Shown piece after piece: positions 51,046 through 59,376 of a DNA stretch of 64,000 bases. Under the pieces are notes generated by a model that saw nothing but the letters and a program-made list of their open reading frames with translations, was not told the DNA's origin and ran no database searches. Numbering within the stretch: position 1 is the first letter of the stretch; each line of letters opens with the position of its first letter. The stretch is from the NCBI RefSeq assembly GCF_026391055.1, contig NZ_JAPLET010000025.1, forward strand, positions 1 to 64,000, read 5' to 3'. The position numbers were made by a program, and so were the translations under genes. This stretch comes from Spirosoma sp. GTDB lineage: Bacteria > Bacteroidota > Bacteroidia > Cytophagales > Spirosomataceae.

Positions 51046-51831
51046 TTACAATTCGCGTATCCGGATGTTGCGATACCAAACCTTGTTACCATGATCCTGT
51101 AGGGCAATATGGCCGGTTGCATATTTACCAAAGCCTTCCCACCCCTTAAATTTACTCTCAGCTACCATTTTATCCCACTCAGGGCCACTGGTAGGATATT
51201 CAGCGGTTTTCTTGCCATTCAGGTACTGCTCTGCTTTTCCGTTGTTAATAACCAGACGAGCCTTGTTCCACTCGCCGGCAGGCTTGGCCGCACCGGGCGT
51301 AACGGGCTTCTGTAAATCATAGAGCGAACCCGCCGTGCGGTTACCGTCACGCCCTTGTTTGGCGTCCGGATGCCGTTCGTTGTCAAGCACCTGCATCTCC
51401 GGTCCAGTCTGGTAAGTAGTTTTGAATTTAGGATCTTCGTGAACGTGGAAAATAATGCCGCTGTTGCCCCCTTCGGCAATCTTCCATTCAACTTCGAGTT
51501 CAAAATTACCGTACTCTTTATCAGTCACCAGATCACCGGCACCACCCGAAGCCAGATGGATAGCCCCATCATCAATGGTCCACTTATCCGACACGGGCTG
51601 GCCTTCCTTTAGATAAATATGCCAGCCCTTTAGGGTCTTGCCATCGAAGAGGGTTTCCCATTTCCCTTTTTTCAGAAGGTTTTCGGGCTGTACCGCAGCT
51701 GGCTTATGAGGAGCAGGAACGGAAGCAGCACTAACCTGGTTGACGTTGAGCGTCAGTGTAAGCGCCAGAAAGCCAATCGCTAACGTTGGCCGAAGGACAG
51801 GAACATTTGCAGAAAAACGCAGATAGTTCAT
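51046..51831 (-). CDS. DUF1080 (3-keto-disaccharide hydrolase-type) protein
   Basis: 261-residue exported protein. The start at 51831 (MNYLRFSANV) gives a signal peptide ending near VSAAS; an ORF start at 51882 adds an unlikely extension. The DUF1080 domain covers almost the rest: WETLFDGKTLKGWHIYLK, GDLVTDKEYGNFELEVEW, GGNSGIIFHVHE, DPKFKTTYQTGPEMQVLDN and HIALQDHGNKVWYRNIRIR. The fold is a concanavalin-like jelly roll. Several family members cleave 3-keto glycosides. The TIM-barrel gene downstream could process the released keto sugar. Confidence 0.9.
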   Translation of the reverse strand: MNYLRFSANVPVLRPTLAIGFLALTLTLNVNQVSAASVPAPHKPAAVQPENLLKKGKWETLFDGKTLKGWHIYLKEGQPVSDKWTIDDGAIHLASGGAGDLVTDKEYGNFELEVEWKIAEGGNSGIIFHVHEDPKFKTTYQTGPEMQVLDNERHPDAKQGRDGNRTAGSLYDLQKPVTPGAAKPAGEWNKARLVINNGKAEQYLNGKKTAEYPTSGPEWDKMVAESKFKGWEGFGKYATGHIALQDHGNKVWYRNIRIREL

Positions 51832-51996
51832 AGGTAAGAAACATTTGGATTTTGTCGGGGCAATAGTACTAAAAAAACACACATCCCTAACGTTAAGAAA
51901 ATATTTACGTCAGCCTTTGTCTCTATGCAATTTTAAGGAGCCTAAATCTGTTGGATTAGTGCACCACGGACCCAGGATGCACATTATTTCAAAGTT

Positions 51997-53136
51997 ATGG
52001 AAGCAACGACCTTAGTACCGGCCGAAAAACAACGCTATCAAAAACACCTGAATTTACCCGAAATCAGTACCAAAGGTCAGTTACTGCTCAAAAATGCCCG
52101 TGTTCTGGTACTAGGCGCGGGTGGGCTGGGCTGCCCCGTTCTTCTGTACCTGACGGCAGCGGGCGTCGGCACCCTGGGCGTTATTGACCCCGATGTTATC
52201 GATCTGAGCAATTTGCAGCGACAAGTGCTCTACACAACCGACGAAGTAGGAAAGCCCAAAGCCAAGGTTGCAGTAAGCCATCTTAATCGGCTTAACCCGG
52301 AAATTACATTCGATACCTACACGATGGCGCTGGACATCAATAACGCCCGCGCGATCATTGAAGCGTACGATATTGTTGTCGACTGCACCGACAACTTCAA
52401 AGTACGCTATCTGGTCAACGACATATGTGTGATACTCGGCAAACCCTTCGTATACGGTGCCATTCACCGGTTTGAGGGTCAGGTGGCGGTACTCAATGCC
52501 GATCTGGGCGATGGTAAGCGAGGGCCAACGTACCGGTGTCTGTTCCCGGACTATCCGAGCGAAATCGAAATACCGAACTGTAGCATTACAGGGGTATTGG
52601 GCGTACTGCCGGGCGTCATTGGCACGTACCAGGCCAACGAGGTAATCAAACTTATAACAGGCATCGGACAGTCGCTCAATGAACATTTACTCATGATCGA
52701 CCTGCTGTCAATGAACCAGCAGAAAATTAAAACCAGACGGCTACCCAATGCCGTAGACCTGGCTCGGGAAGGACTGGCATCAGCAGGAGCGCGACCGGCT
52801 CCGGGCACGTCGGGACCGCAAAAAATATCCGTACAGGAGCTGTCGGACCGCATTGCACTTGGCGAGGATTTGTTTCTGCTGGATGTTCGCGAACGTCCGG
52901 AGTACGAACTGTGTCATCTGGAAGGTGCCGTACTGATTCCAGTTGGTATGATTCCCAACAACCGCAAACGAATTCCAACCGACCGCCCCGTTATTGTTTA
53001 TTGTCATCATGGCATTCGGTCGGCCAATGTTGTCCAATACCTCTACGCACAAGGTGGGCTAACAAACCTATACAATCTCGACGGCGGTATCAACGCCTGG
53101 GCGCGGGATATCGAACCGGAGATGGCCGTGTATTAG
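51997..53136 (+). CDS. moeB: ThiF/MoeB-type adenylyltransferase with C-terminal rhodanese domain
   Basis: 379 residues. The ThiF/E1-like domain (about 1-240) has the ATP-binding GAGGLGCPVLLYLTAAGVG, IDPDVIDLSNLQRQVLY, the VVDCTDNFKVRYLVND block and NCSITGVLGVLPG, where the Cys is the expected active-site position. The zinc-binding CxxC pairs of E. coli MoeB are not visible: only one Cys remains in YRCLFPDYP and no second pair. The rhodanese domain (about 275-375) has LDVRERPEYELCHLEGA and the active-site loop YCHHGIRS. Such proteins activate a sulfur-carrier protein for molybdopterin or thiamine. No carrier gene is adjacent. Confidence 0.9.
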   Translation: MEATTLVPAEKQRYQKHLNLPEISTKGQLLLKNARVLVLGAGGLGCPVLLYLTAAGVGTLGVIDPDVIDLSNLQRQVLYTTDEVGKPKAKVAVSHLNRLNPEITFDTYTMALDINNARAIIEAYDIVVDCTDNFKVRYLVNDICVILGKPFVYGAIHRFEGQVAVLNADLGDGKRGPTYRCLFPDYPSEIEIPNCSITGVLGVLPGVIGTYQANEVIKLITGIGQSLNEHLLMIDLLSMNQQKIKTRRLPNAVDLAREGLASAGARPAPGTSGPQKISVQELSDRIALGEDLFLLDVRERPEYELCHLEGAVLIPVGMIPNNRKRIPTDRPVIVYCHHGIRSANVVQYLYAQGGLTNLYNLDGGINAWARDIEPEMAVY

Positions 53137-53147
53137 TTCTTGCTTAG

Positions 53148-53225
53148 TTAGTTATTGAGTTAGTAGTAGCAAGCGTCTAGTAGCCAATAACGATTAACTA
53201 TCAACTACTGACCAACAACCAAACT
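53148..53225. repeat. Degenerate inverted repeat of TAGTTAG words
   Basis: The left half has TTAGTTAGTTATTGAG and TTAGTAGTAG; the right half has TAACTATCAACTACTGACC. Complementarity is partial, but the words and layout match the element at 34173-34263. It sits between moeB and panD. Confidence 0.55.
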
Positions 53226-53329
53226 CTGGGGGCACGCCAATCAGGAACCAACCCCGGTAAGCGGCTGTTTTGGGGTCGGTCCGAGGTAGTCCTCTATTGG
53301 CTGCTTCTGTATCCCATTACTCAATTCGC

Positions 53330-53683
53330 ATGTTTGTTACCGTCTTAAAATCGAAACTACACCGCGTCAAAGTCACGCAGGCCGAACTGAATTACGTTGG
53401 AAGTATTACCATTGATGAAGATCTTATGGATGCGGCCAACTTACTCGAAAACGAACAGGTTCATATTGTAAACAATAACAACGGCGAACGGCTCGTCACT
53501 TATGTTATTAAAGGTGAGCGTGGTTCGGGAATTATCTGTCTCAATGGGGCAGCTGCCCGAAAAGCACAGGTTGGCGACATTATTATCATCATTGCCTATG
53601 CCATGATGACAGCAGAAGAAGCCAAAGACTTTAAGCCAACCGTAGTTTTCCCGAATGATAACAATCGACTGGTAATTGGGTAA
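53330..53683 (+). CDS. panD: Aspartate 1-decarboxylase proenzyme
   Basis: Makes beta-alanine for pantothenate and CoA. The 117-residue chain starts at 53330 ([13 protein letters not shown]), the normal PanD N-terminus; an earlier ATG at 53270 adds 20 residues unlike any PanD. The self-cleavage site Gly24-Ser25 (YVGSITID), which makes the pyruvoyl group, is intact. Also present are Tyr58-like [13 protein letters not shown] and [21 protein letters not shown] strong hairpin terminator lies just after the stop, and the flippase-like and rfaE2 genes follow. Confidence 0.96.
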   Translation: MFVTVLKSKLHRVKVTQAELNYVGSITIDEDLMDAANLLENEQVHIVNNNNGERLVTYVIKGERGSGIICLNGAAARKAQVGDIIIIIAYAMMTAEEAKDFKPTVVFPNDNNRLVIG

Positions 53684-53716
53684 CCCTTTTGCGTACCATT
53701 CATATCCGTTTCAATG

Positions 53717-53747
53717 AAACTCCGTTACTTTGTAGCGGAGTTTTTTT
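53717..53747 (+). terminator. panD: Terminator of panD
   Basis: AAACTCCGTTAC (53717-53728) pairs with GTAGCGGAGTTT (53732-53743) at 11 of 12 positions, TTT loop, followed by a seven-base T-run. Confidence 0.88.
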
Positions 53748-53813
53748 GTAACCCGATCAAAAAGTCGTGGTTATTACCATTTCAGCTCGGCTTTCCGGCC
53801 GCGATACAGCCAC

Positions 53814-54866
53814 ATGAACATTAAAAATGTCATCAAGTACCTGGTCTCACTGGCTATTGCCGGGGGGTTACTCTGGTTCACATTCCAGCAAAGTCACCTC
53901 GATGCCGCCGATTTGTGGCAGAAAATAAAAGGGGCCGATTACCGATGGGTGTTACTATCAGCGGTGTTTACCATTATAGCGCACTGGAGCCGGGCCGAAC
54001 GCTGGCGCATTTTGCTGGAGCCGGTAATTGCCCAGCGCCCTACCTCACTCGATACAACCGCCAGCGTACTTACCGGGTATCTGGCCAATCTGGCGTTGCC
54101 CAGAGCAGGTGAGTTTGTTCGCTGCGGCACGCTCTATCGGTTGTCGAGCGTACCCGTCAACGTTAGTTTCGGTGCCGTAGTGGCCGAACGTCTCTTCGAC
54201 TTATTGATGCTAGTGCTGCTCCTGATTGCCACGTTTGTCCTTGAATTTGACCGAATCAGTCAGTTTTTCATTGAGTTTCTCGGCGGCAAATTACCTAAAG
54301 GGTCAAGTGGTTCGGGACTATTACTGTTGGCAGCAGTAGTTATTGCAGGTCTGGCGTTGCTAGCCTGGTTTCTGTTCAACCGTTACCGGGAAGCACTGGG
54401 CCGTCATCCACTGTATCAAAAAGTTAGTGCGTTTGTCAAGGGTCTGCTTGATGGTCTGTTGAGCGTCCGTAAAATACGGCGACCGGGAGCGTTCGTCTTT
54501 CATACCTTGCTGATCTGGACGATGTACTACCTTATGTCCTATACTCTTTTCTTTGCCATGCCTGCCACTGAAAATCTGGGACCACTGGCTGGCCTGACTA
54601 TCTTGATGGTAGGTACGCTTGGCATGGCGGCTCCAACACCGGGTGGGATCGGTTCTTTTCACCTGCTGGTGGGTCAGGTGGCCCTACTCTATGGTCTGAC
54701 AAGTCAGGATGGACAGGTATTAGCCACGTTTATTCACGGTGTTTCGACGCTTATGATTATCATTCTGGGCATTTTTGCCCTTTTAGTTGTGCTTCTCCGA
54801 CGAAACAAGGCAACCCAGGAGGTCGATGTTCTGGACGACCCGAAGGCCTTAAGGCTGGAGCCCTAG
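53814..54866 (+). CDS. Flippase-like / UPF0104 (LPG synthase TM-region) membrane protein
   Basis: 350 residues with about eight membrane helices: IKYLVSLAIAGGLLWFTFQ, WVLLSAVFTIIAHWSRAERW, then LLIWTMYYLMSYTLFFAM and later VLATFIHGVSTLMIIILGIFALL. The conserved first-loop RAERWRILLEP and the LANLALPRAGEFVRCGTLYR block are typical of the lysylphosphatidylglycerol synthase-like membrane domain without the soluble synthetase part. Such proteins are believed to move lipids or lipid-linked sugars. It sits between panD and rfaE2; the stop is 15 bases before rfaE2. Confidence 0.9.
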   Translation: MNIKNVIKYLVSLAIAGGLLWFTFQQSHLDAADLWQKIKGADYRWVLLSAVFTIIAHWSRAERWRILLEPVIAQRPTSLDTTASVLTGYLANLALPRAGEFVRCGTLYRLSSVPVNVSFGAVVAERLFDLLMLVLLLIATFVLEFDRISQFFIEFLGGKLPKGSSGSGLLLLAAVVIAGLALLAWFLFNRYREALGRHPLYQKVSAFVKGLLDGLLSVRKIRRPGAFVFHTLLIWTMYYLMSYTLFFAMPATENLGPLAGLTILMVGTLGMAAPTPGGIGSFHLLVGQVALLYGLTSQDGQVLATFIHGVSTLMIIILGIFALLVVLLRRNKATQEVDVLDDPKALRLEP

Positions 54867-54881
54867 TTCCCAATTTTTATT

Positions 54882-55361
54882 ATGACCGAATCCAAAATAC
54901 TTACCCGCCAGCAAGCCATTCAGCAAGCCAATGCATGGCGGGCTGAAGGCAAACAGATCGTTTTCACAAATGGCTGCTTCGACATTGTGCACCTGGGCCA
55001 CATTGACTACCTCGAAAAAGCCCGACAACTCGGCGACCGCTTGATTCTGGGCCTGAACACCGATGCCTCTGTCAGCTGCATAAAAGGGCCACTGCGTCCC
55101 GTCGTAAACGAATATGCGCGTGCCCGGCTTATGGCCGCACTCGAATTTGTCGACGCAGTCACACTCTTCGGTGAGCCAACCCCGCTCGAGCTGATTGAAG
55201 CAGTACAGCCCGATGTACTGGTAAAAGGTGATGACTATACGGTAGCCACCATTGTGGGAGCCGATTTTGTGCTGGCTCGGGGTGGACGCGTTGAAACCGT
55301 TGCCCTCGTGCCCGGCTATTCGACAACGAAGCTCATCGAACGAATAAAAGCAGGTTATTAA
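54882..55361 (+). CDS. rfaE2: D-glycero-beta-D-manno-heptose 1-phosphate adenylyltransferase
   Basis: 159-residue nucleotidyltransferase, equivalent to the C-terminal half of HldE. The HxGH motif HLGH is at 37-40 in FTNGCFDIVHLGH. Other blocks are LGDRLILGLNTDASV, KGDDYTVATIVGADFV and LVPGYSTTKLIERIK, where ISTT-like residues close the active site. It transfers AMP to heptose-1-phosphate to form ADP-heptose. The kinase half is not fused and not seen here, as is common in Bacteroidota. HldD lies at 37721. Confidence 0.94.
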   Translation: MTESKILTRQQAIQQANAWRAEGKQIVFTNGCFDIVHLGHIDYLEKARQLGDRLILGLNTDASVSCIKGPLRPVVNEYARARLMAALEFVDAVTLFGEPTPLELIEAVQPDVLVKGDDYTVATIVGADFVLARGGRVETVALVPGYSTTKLIERIKAGY

Positions 55362-55536
55362 GCCCTTTCCTGCCCTGTAAACAGGGCTAAAAACGACCCC
55401 TTCGCCTTGTCAAATGGCTTCCTGACTTGATAAATGGTTAGTAAGCCGGGATACTTTTTTCGCTGATTCGTTGTTTTACTATCGACGGCCCTATACATTG
55501 GCCGTCTGATTGAAACCACAAACCTGACTAACTGAG

Positions 55537-56217
55537 ATGATCTGGTTAATTATGATTGTACTCTTCGGCGCAAGCGCATTCGTGAGCTGGCGGTTACGAA
55601 GTAAGTTTAACGAGTACTCACAAATTGGCTTGAGCAATGGCCTGAGTGGGGCAGAAGTCGCCCAGCAGATGCTACGTGAAAATGGCATTTACGACGTTCG
55701 GGTGGTATCTGTAGAAGGAATGCTCACCGACCACTACAACCCACAGGACAAAACGGTTAACCTGAGTGCCGACGTTTATTATGGCCGTAGCGTGGCCGCA
55801 GCCGCCGTTGCCGCTCACGAATGCGGACACGCCGTTCAGCATCAGGTTGCTTATGCTCCTCTGAAGTTCCGTTCGGCCATGGTGCCCGTATTGACAGTTT
55901 CCTCGCAGTACATGCAGTGGATACTGCTGGGTGGTGTTTTGCTGCTCCGTACCACACCCATTCCGCTGGCTATCGGTGTTGCCCTGTTTGCGCTGACAAC
56001 ACTTTTCAGCTTTGTAACCCTGCCGGTAGAGTTCGATGCCAGTCGTCGGGCACTGGCCTGGATTCAAACCCGTGGGGTTGTCAACCAGCGTGAATATGGC
56101 TTTGCCAAAGACGCACTCTGGTGGGCAGCCATGACCTACGTCGTTGCAGCTCTGGGATCATTGGCAACATTGCTTTATTACGCCAGCCTATTGATGGGTG
56201 GACGCCGGAGCAACTAA
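55537..56217 (+). CDS. Membrane zinc metallopeptidase (YugP-like)
   Basis: 226-residue membrane peptidase. It begins with a hydrophobic helix (MIWLIMIVLFGASAFVSW), then the catalytic domain with HECGH at 94-98 (VAAHECGHAVQHQ). A further pair of helices in the second half (WILLGGVLLLRTTP, LAIGVALFALTTLFSFVTL) and EFDASRRALAW follow; the Glu there is the likely third zinc ligand. The family is broad (neutral zinc metallopeptidase) and its target is not known. The gene ends at a 48-base palindrome. Confidence 0.9.
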   Translation: MIWLIMIVLFGASAFVSWRLRSKFNEYSQIGLSNGLSGAEVAQQMLRENGIYDVRVVSVEGMLTDHYNPQDKTVNLSADVYYGRSVAAAAVAAHECGHAVQHQVAYAPLKFRSAMVPVLTVSSQYMQWILLGGVLLLRTTPIPLAIGVALFALTTLFSFVTLPVEFDASRRALAWIQTRGVVNQREYGFAKDALWWAAMTYVVAALGSLATLLYYASLLMGGRRSN

Positions 56218-56229
56218 CCAACTGCTTAA

Positions 56230-56277
56230 ACTAACTAAAAAAGCCGCTTCAGTACTGAAGCGGCTTTTTTAGTTAGT
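56230..56277. terminator. 48-base perfect palindromic terminator
   Basis: Bases 56230-56277 form a perfect palindrome centred between 56253 and 56254. The core is AAAAAAGCCGCTTCAGT with its complement, and the T-run is six bases. It works for the metallopeptidase (plus) and for the convergent holin-like gene (minus). Confidence 0.92.
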
Positions 56278-56295
56278 CAGTCTTGATATGCTCGC

Positions 56296-56694
56296 TTACC
56301 CAATTCGTAAGCTGGAGAGTAAACTAACCACATACCCAGAATCAACCATTTCCTGAGTTGGAGCCGAACGGTCGATTAATGTTCCGGCTACGGCTACAGC
56401 CAGTGCAATAACCAGCGCAGGCCAAAACCCGACAATGGTAAAACTGTCCATAAAGCTGTCGATAAGCTTTAGTATAAGAGCCGTAACAATAATTCGAACG
56501 ATACCAGTCAGCAGGAAAAACGTGACTAAATTGAGCGGAAATCGGATGATCCAGCCCAGAAAAAAATTGAGGAGTCCGAGCAGAACGGCAATTAAAATGG
56601 CCGTTCCAAAATTTTTCACATCGACCTGGGGCATCAGGTAGGCCAGACCGAAAATGACGGCCGCATCGAGCAGTAAATGTAGGATTAGATTCAT
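56296..56694 (-). CDS. Phage holin family 4_2-like membrane protein
   Basis: 132 residues with four hydrophobic segments: LHLLLDAAVIFGLAYLM, ILIAVLLGLLNFFLGWIIRF, LVTFFLLTGIVRIIVTALIL and FWPALVIALAVAVAGTLI. The LLNFFLGWIIRFPLNLVTFF region identifies the PF04020-type family that bears the holin name. Despite the name these proteins are chromosomal and not tied to phage; no phage gene is near. Function is unknown. It is a single gene on the minus strand. Confidence 0.88.
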   Translation of the reverse strand: MNLILHLLLDAAVIFGLAYLMPQVDVKNFGTAILIAVLLGLLNFFLGWIIRFPLNLVTFFLLTGIVRIIVTALILKLIDSFMDSFTIVGFWPALVIALAVAVAGTLIDRSAPTQEMVDSGYVVSLLSSLRIG

Positions 56695-56752
56695 AATCAG
56701 ATTGTAATTTGTTTTTTGAACAACTGTTTTAGAATAGGATGGTTTAGATACT

Positions 56753-57499
56753 ATGAACTCGTTTTTTATGCGCCACGTATCAGTTTTACTTTTTGTGTTT
56801 CTGCTAGCTTGCTGTCGGGGTGCTTCTCAGCAGCAGCCTGCCAGTACTTCCATTGCTGATTCAGCCGCTGTTTATCAGTTTAAGGACGCCAGCCGCGACG
56901 GCATTGGCAAACTGTATCAGGGGCGCGAAATAGCCCAAGTCATGGGCCACCTCGGCGCGTCGTGGCTCGAACGCCCCGAGCGCGAACGCGAAGAACGTAC
57001 CGATTTGTTACTCAAGGCCCTATCCCTAAGACCAACCGATGTGGTGGCTGATATTGGTGCCGGAACGGGGTTCTTCACCTTTCTGATGGCGCCTAAAGTG
57101 TCCAAAGGCAACGTTCTGGCGGTTGATATTCAACCCGAAATGATTGAGTACCTCAACGAAGGAAAAGCCAAACGTAAGGTAACCAACGTTCAGCCTCTAC
57201 TCGGCACCGAGTCGGACCCGAAGCTACCGGCCAACAGTATTGATCTGGCCATTTTGATCGACGCCTATCATGAATTCTCCTACCCCCGCGAAATGATGGG
57301 CCATATTGCGTCGGCCTTAAAGCCAGGTGGGCGGATTGTACTCGTTGAGTACCGGGCCGAAGACCCAAATGTGCCCATCAAAGAACTTCACAAACTCAGC
57401 GTAGCTCAGGCCACTAAAGAAATGAAAGCAGCCGGGCTAAAACTAATTAAAAACGACGACCGCTTACCCCAGCAGCATATTATGTTCTTTGGCAAGTGA
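56753..57499 (+). CDS. Class I methyltransferase-fold lipoprotein
   Basis: 248 residues. The N-terminus is a lipoprotein signal (MRHVSVLLFVFLLAC, lipidation Cys around 20; a start at 56768 is equally possible). After a Gln/Ser-rich linker the methyltransferase fold begins: VVADIGAGTGFFTFLM is the SAM-binding loop near residue 100, then AVDIQPEMIEYL, LAILIDAYHEFSYPREMM and LKPGGRIVLVEYR. A lipoprotein outside the cytoplasm would not meet S-adenosylmethionine in the usual way, so this localisation is surprising. Either the enzyme has another role or the signal reading is wrong. Confidence 0.85.
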   Translation: MNSFFMRHVSVLLFVFLLACCRGASQQQPASTSIADSAAVYQFKDASRDGIGKLYQGREIAQVMGHLGASWLERPEREREERTDLLLKALSLRPTDVVADIGAGTGFFTFLMAPKVSKGNVLAVDIQPEMIEYLNEGKAKRKVTNVQPLLGTESDPKLPANSIDLAILIDAYHEFSYPREMMGHIASALKPGGRIVLVEYRAEDPNVPIKELHKLSVAQATKEMKAAGLKLIKNDDRLPQQHIMFFGK

Positions 57500-57543
57500 T
57501 CCAACCTGCTGTCTACAAAATCGCCGGGTATTTTGCCCCGCTT

Positions 57544-59232
57544 TTAACCCTCAATCGCCTTCTCCTTAAGTCCTAGCTTGCTCTTTCTGAACCCGTACGA
57601 GAAATAGATAGCCAGCCCGATCAGCAACCAGATACCGAAGATCTGCCAGTTACTGGCGCCCAGTTCGGTCATTAGGTAAAGGTTGGTCAACACGCCGATA
57701 ACCGGTAACAGAGAGAAATTATAGCGGAATCCCTGTATGGCCAGAACGGCCCACACACCCCAAAAAACAACAAGCAGGGGTTTGTCCTCCAGCGTTTTCA
57801 ACACATTTATATCGGGCCTTGTCAACGCGTACGCCAGTACGGCCAGCAGTACCACACCGATTATGTATTTACCGTTAATATAAGGCACTTTAAACTTCGA
57901 TTGGGCTGTCAGCCCTTTGGCATCCAAGTACAAAATACCCGCGCAAACCAGAATGAACGCAAAAAAAGTGCCAACACTGGTAAGGTCCACGAAGAACTTG
58001 AGATCCATGAACAGCGAGGGTATCGCCACCAGAAAACCTGTAACAATAGTGGCAAAGGAAGGCGTCTTATAGACGGGGTGAATCCGGGAAAACCGTTTCC
58101 AAAGCAGACCATCCCGACTCATGGTCATCCAGATACGAGGCTGCCCTAACTGATACACCAATAGCGCGCTGGTAATGGCAACCACGGCACTCACCGAAAT
58201 GACGCCAGCCACAAAATCGAGGTTTACTTTCTGGAATACATAGGCCAGCGGATCACTAACGCCTAACTCCTTGTAATTTACCATACCGGTCAATACTAAC
58301 GTAATCAAGACGTAGAGAACCGTACAAATCCCCAGGCAATAGAGCATAGCACGGGGTAAATCGCGCTGGGGGTTCTTACACTCCTCGGCTGTTGTTGAAA
58401 TAGAGTCGAAGCCGATAAAGGCGAAAAACACCGATGCCACGCCACTCAGCACACCCGATATGCCATTTGGCGCGAACGGCGACCAGTTTGCCGGTTTCAC
58501 ATAGAAAGCTCCTACGCCAATCACCAAAGCGATTACCCCAAGCTTAAGAACAACCAGTATATTACTTGCCGTTCGTGATTCCTTAATGCCAATATATACC
58601 AGGGCGGTGATCAGAGCAGTTATGGCACCGGCAGGCAAATTAGCTATGATGTGAAGATTCCCCACAACAGGCGCATTGGCATAGGCGTCGGCCAGCAGAC
58701 GCGTATTTTCAGGTAAGGTGGTCAGGGCCGTACCCGCCTGTTTGGTTTGCTGCACAAGCGCAAAGGCGCGGGACGCCGAACCGTAGTCCGTCGCTAAATA
58801 CTTAGGAAACGTAATGCCGAACCCGCTGAGCATAGAAGTAAAATACTCCGACCAGGAGATGGCCACAACCATGTTGCTGACCGCATATTCGAGAATAAGT
58901 GCCCAACCGATTACCCACGCAAAAATTTCGCCAAATGCCACGTAGGCATACGTGTACGCACTGCCACTCACGGGCACCGTACTGGCAAATTGTGCATAAC
59001 TCAACGCGGTGAAAACGCAGGCAATGGCGGTGAAGACAAACAACAGCGATACCGCAGGCCCCCCATTATAACTCGCCAGCCCTATGGTGCTGAAAATACC
59101 GGCCCCGATGATTGCTGCAATGCCGAATGACGTTAAGTCGCGGACGCCCAGCGTCTTTACCAATTTGCTCGACTCACCTTCGGAGGCATCGCTCAGGATT
59201 TGGGTTACGGTCTTTTTGCGAAAAAGCGACAT
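57544..59232 (-). CDS. APC-superfamily amino acid permease (CAT-like)
   Basis: 562-residue transporter with twelve to fourteen membrane segments. The start at 59232 (MSLFRKKTVTQIL) precedes the first conserved block, LTSFGIAAIIGAGIFSTIG, which contains the substrate-binding unwound helix. A frame extending to 59436 has a non-conserved N-terminal stretch and is rejected. Other blocks are VPVSGSAYTYAYVAFGE, FFAFIGFDSISTTAEECKNP and RDLPRAMLY, typical of cationic amino acid transporters. It is convergent with the methyltransferase gene and divergent from gldA. Substrate probably a basic or neutral amino acid, not determined. Confidence 0.92.
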   Translation of the reverse strand: MSLFRKKTVTQILSDASEGESSKLVKTLGVRDLTSFGIAAIIGAGIFSTIGLASYNGGPAVSLLFVFTAIACVFTALSYAQFASTVPVSGSAYTYAYVAFGEIFAWVIGWALILEYAVSNMVVAISWSEYFTSMLSGFGITFPKYLATDYGSASRAFALVQQTKQAGTALTTLPENTRLLADAYANAPVVGNLHIIANLPAGAITALITALVYIGIKESRTASNILVVLKLGVIALVIGVGAFYVKPANWSPFAPNGISGVLSGVASVFFAFIGFDSISTTAEECKNPQRDLPRAMLYCLGICTVLYVLITLVLTGMVNYKELGVSDPLAYVFQKVNLDFVAGVISVSAVVAITSALLVYQLGQPRIWMTMSRDGLLWKRFSRIHPVYKTPSFATIVTGFLVAIPSLFMDLKFFVDLTSVGTFFAFILVCAGILYLDAKGLTAQSKFKVPYINGKYIIGVVLLAVLAYALTRPDINVLKTLEDKPLLVVFWGVWAVLAIQGFRYNFSLLPVIGVLTNLYLMTELGASNWQIFGIWLLIGLAIYFSYGFRKSKLGLKEKAIEG

Positions 59233-59376
59233 AGGCTGATGAAGAAAAACAGTGTCTATTGATGTTAAACCGATAAAAATAGAAATTCTTTCCGGTTTTT
59301 TGTACGTTACATGCACATAGCCGTTATGCCGACTGTGGGCAGTTCTTCGTTTATTGTTTGTCAGCTCTAGTTTACC

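Noticed and set aside
56296-56694. Prophage remnant, suggested by the holin-like name
   Set aside because: The PF04020-type family is common on chromosomes and no other phage gene lies nearby.
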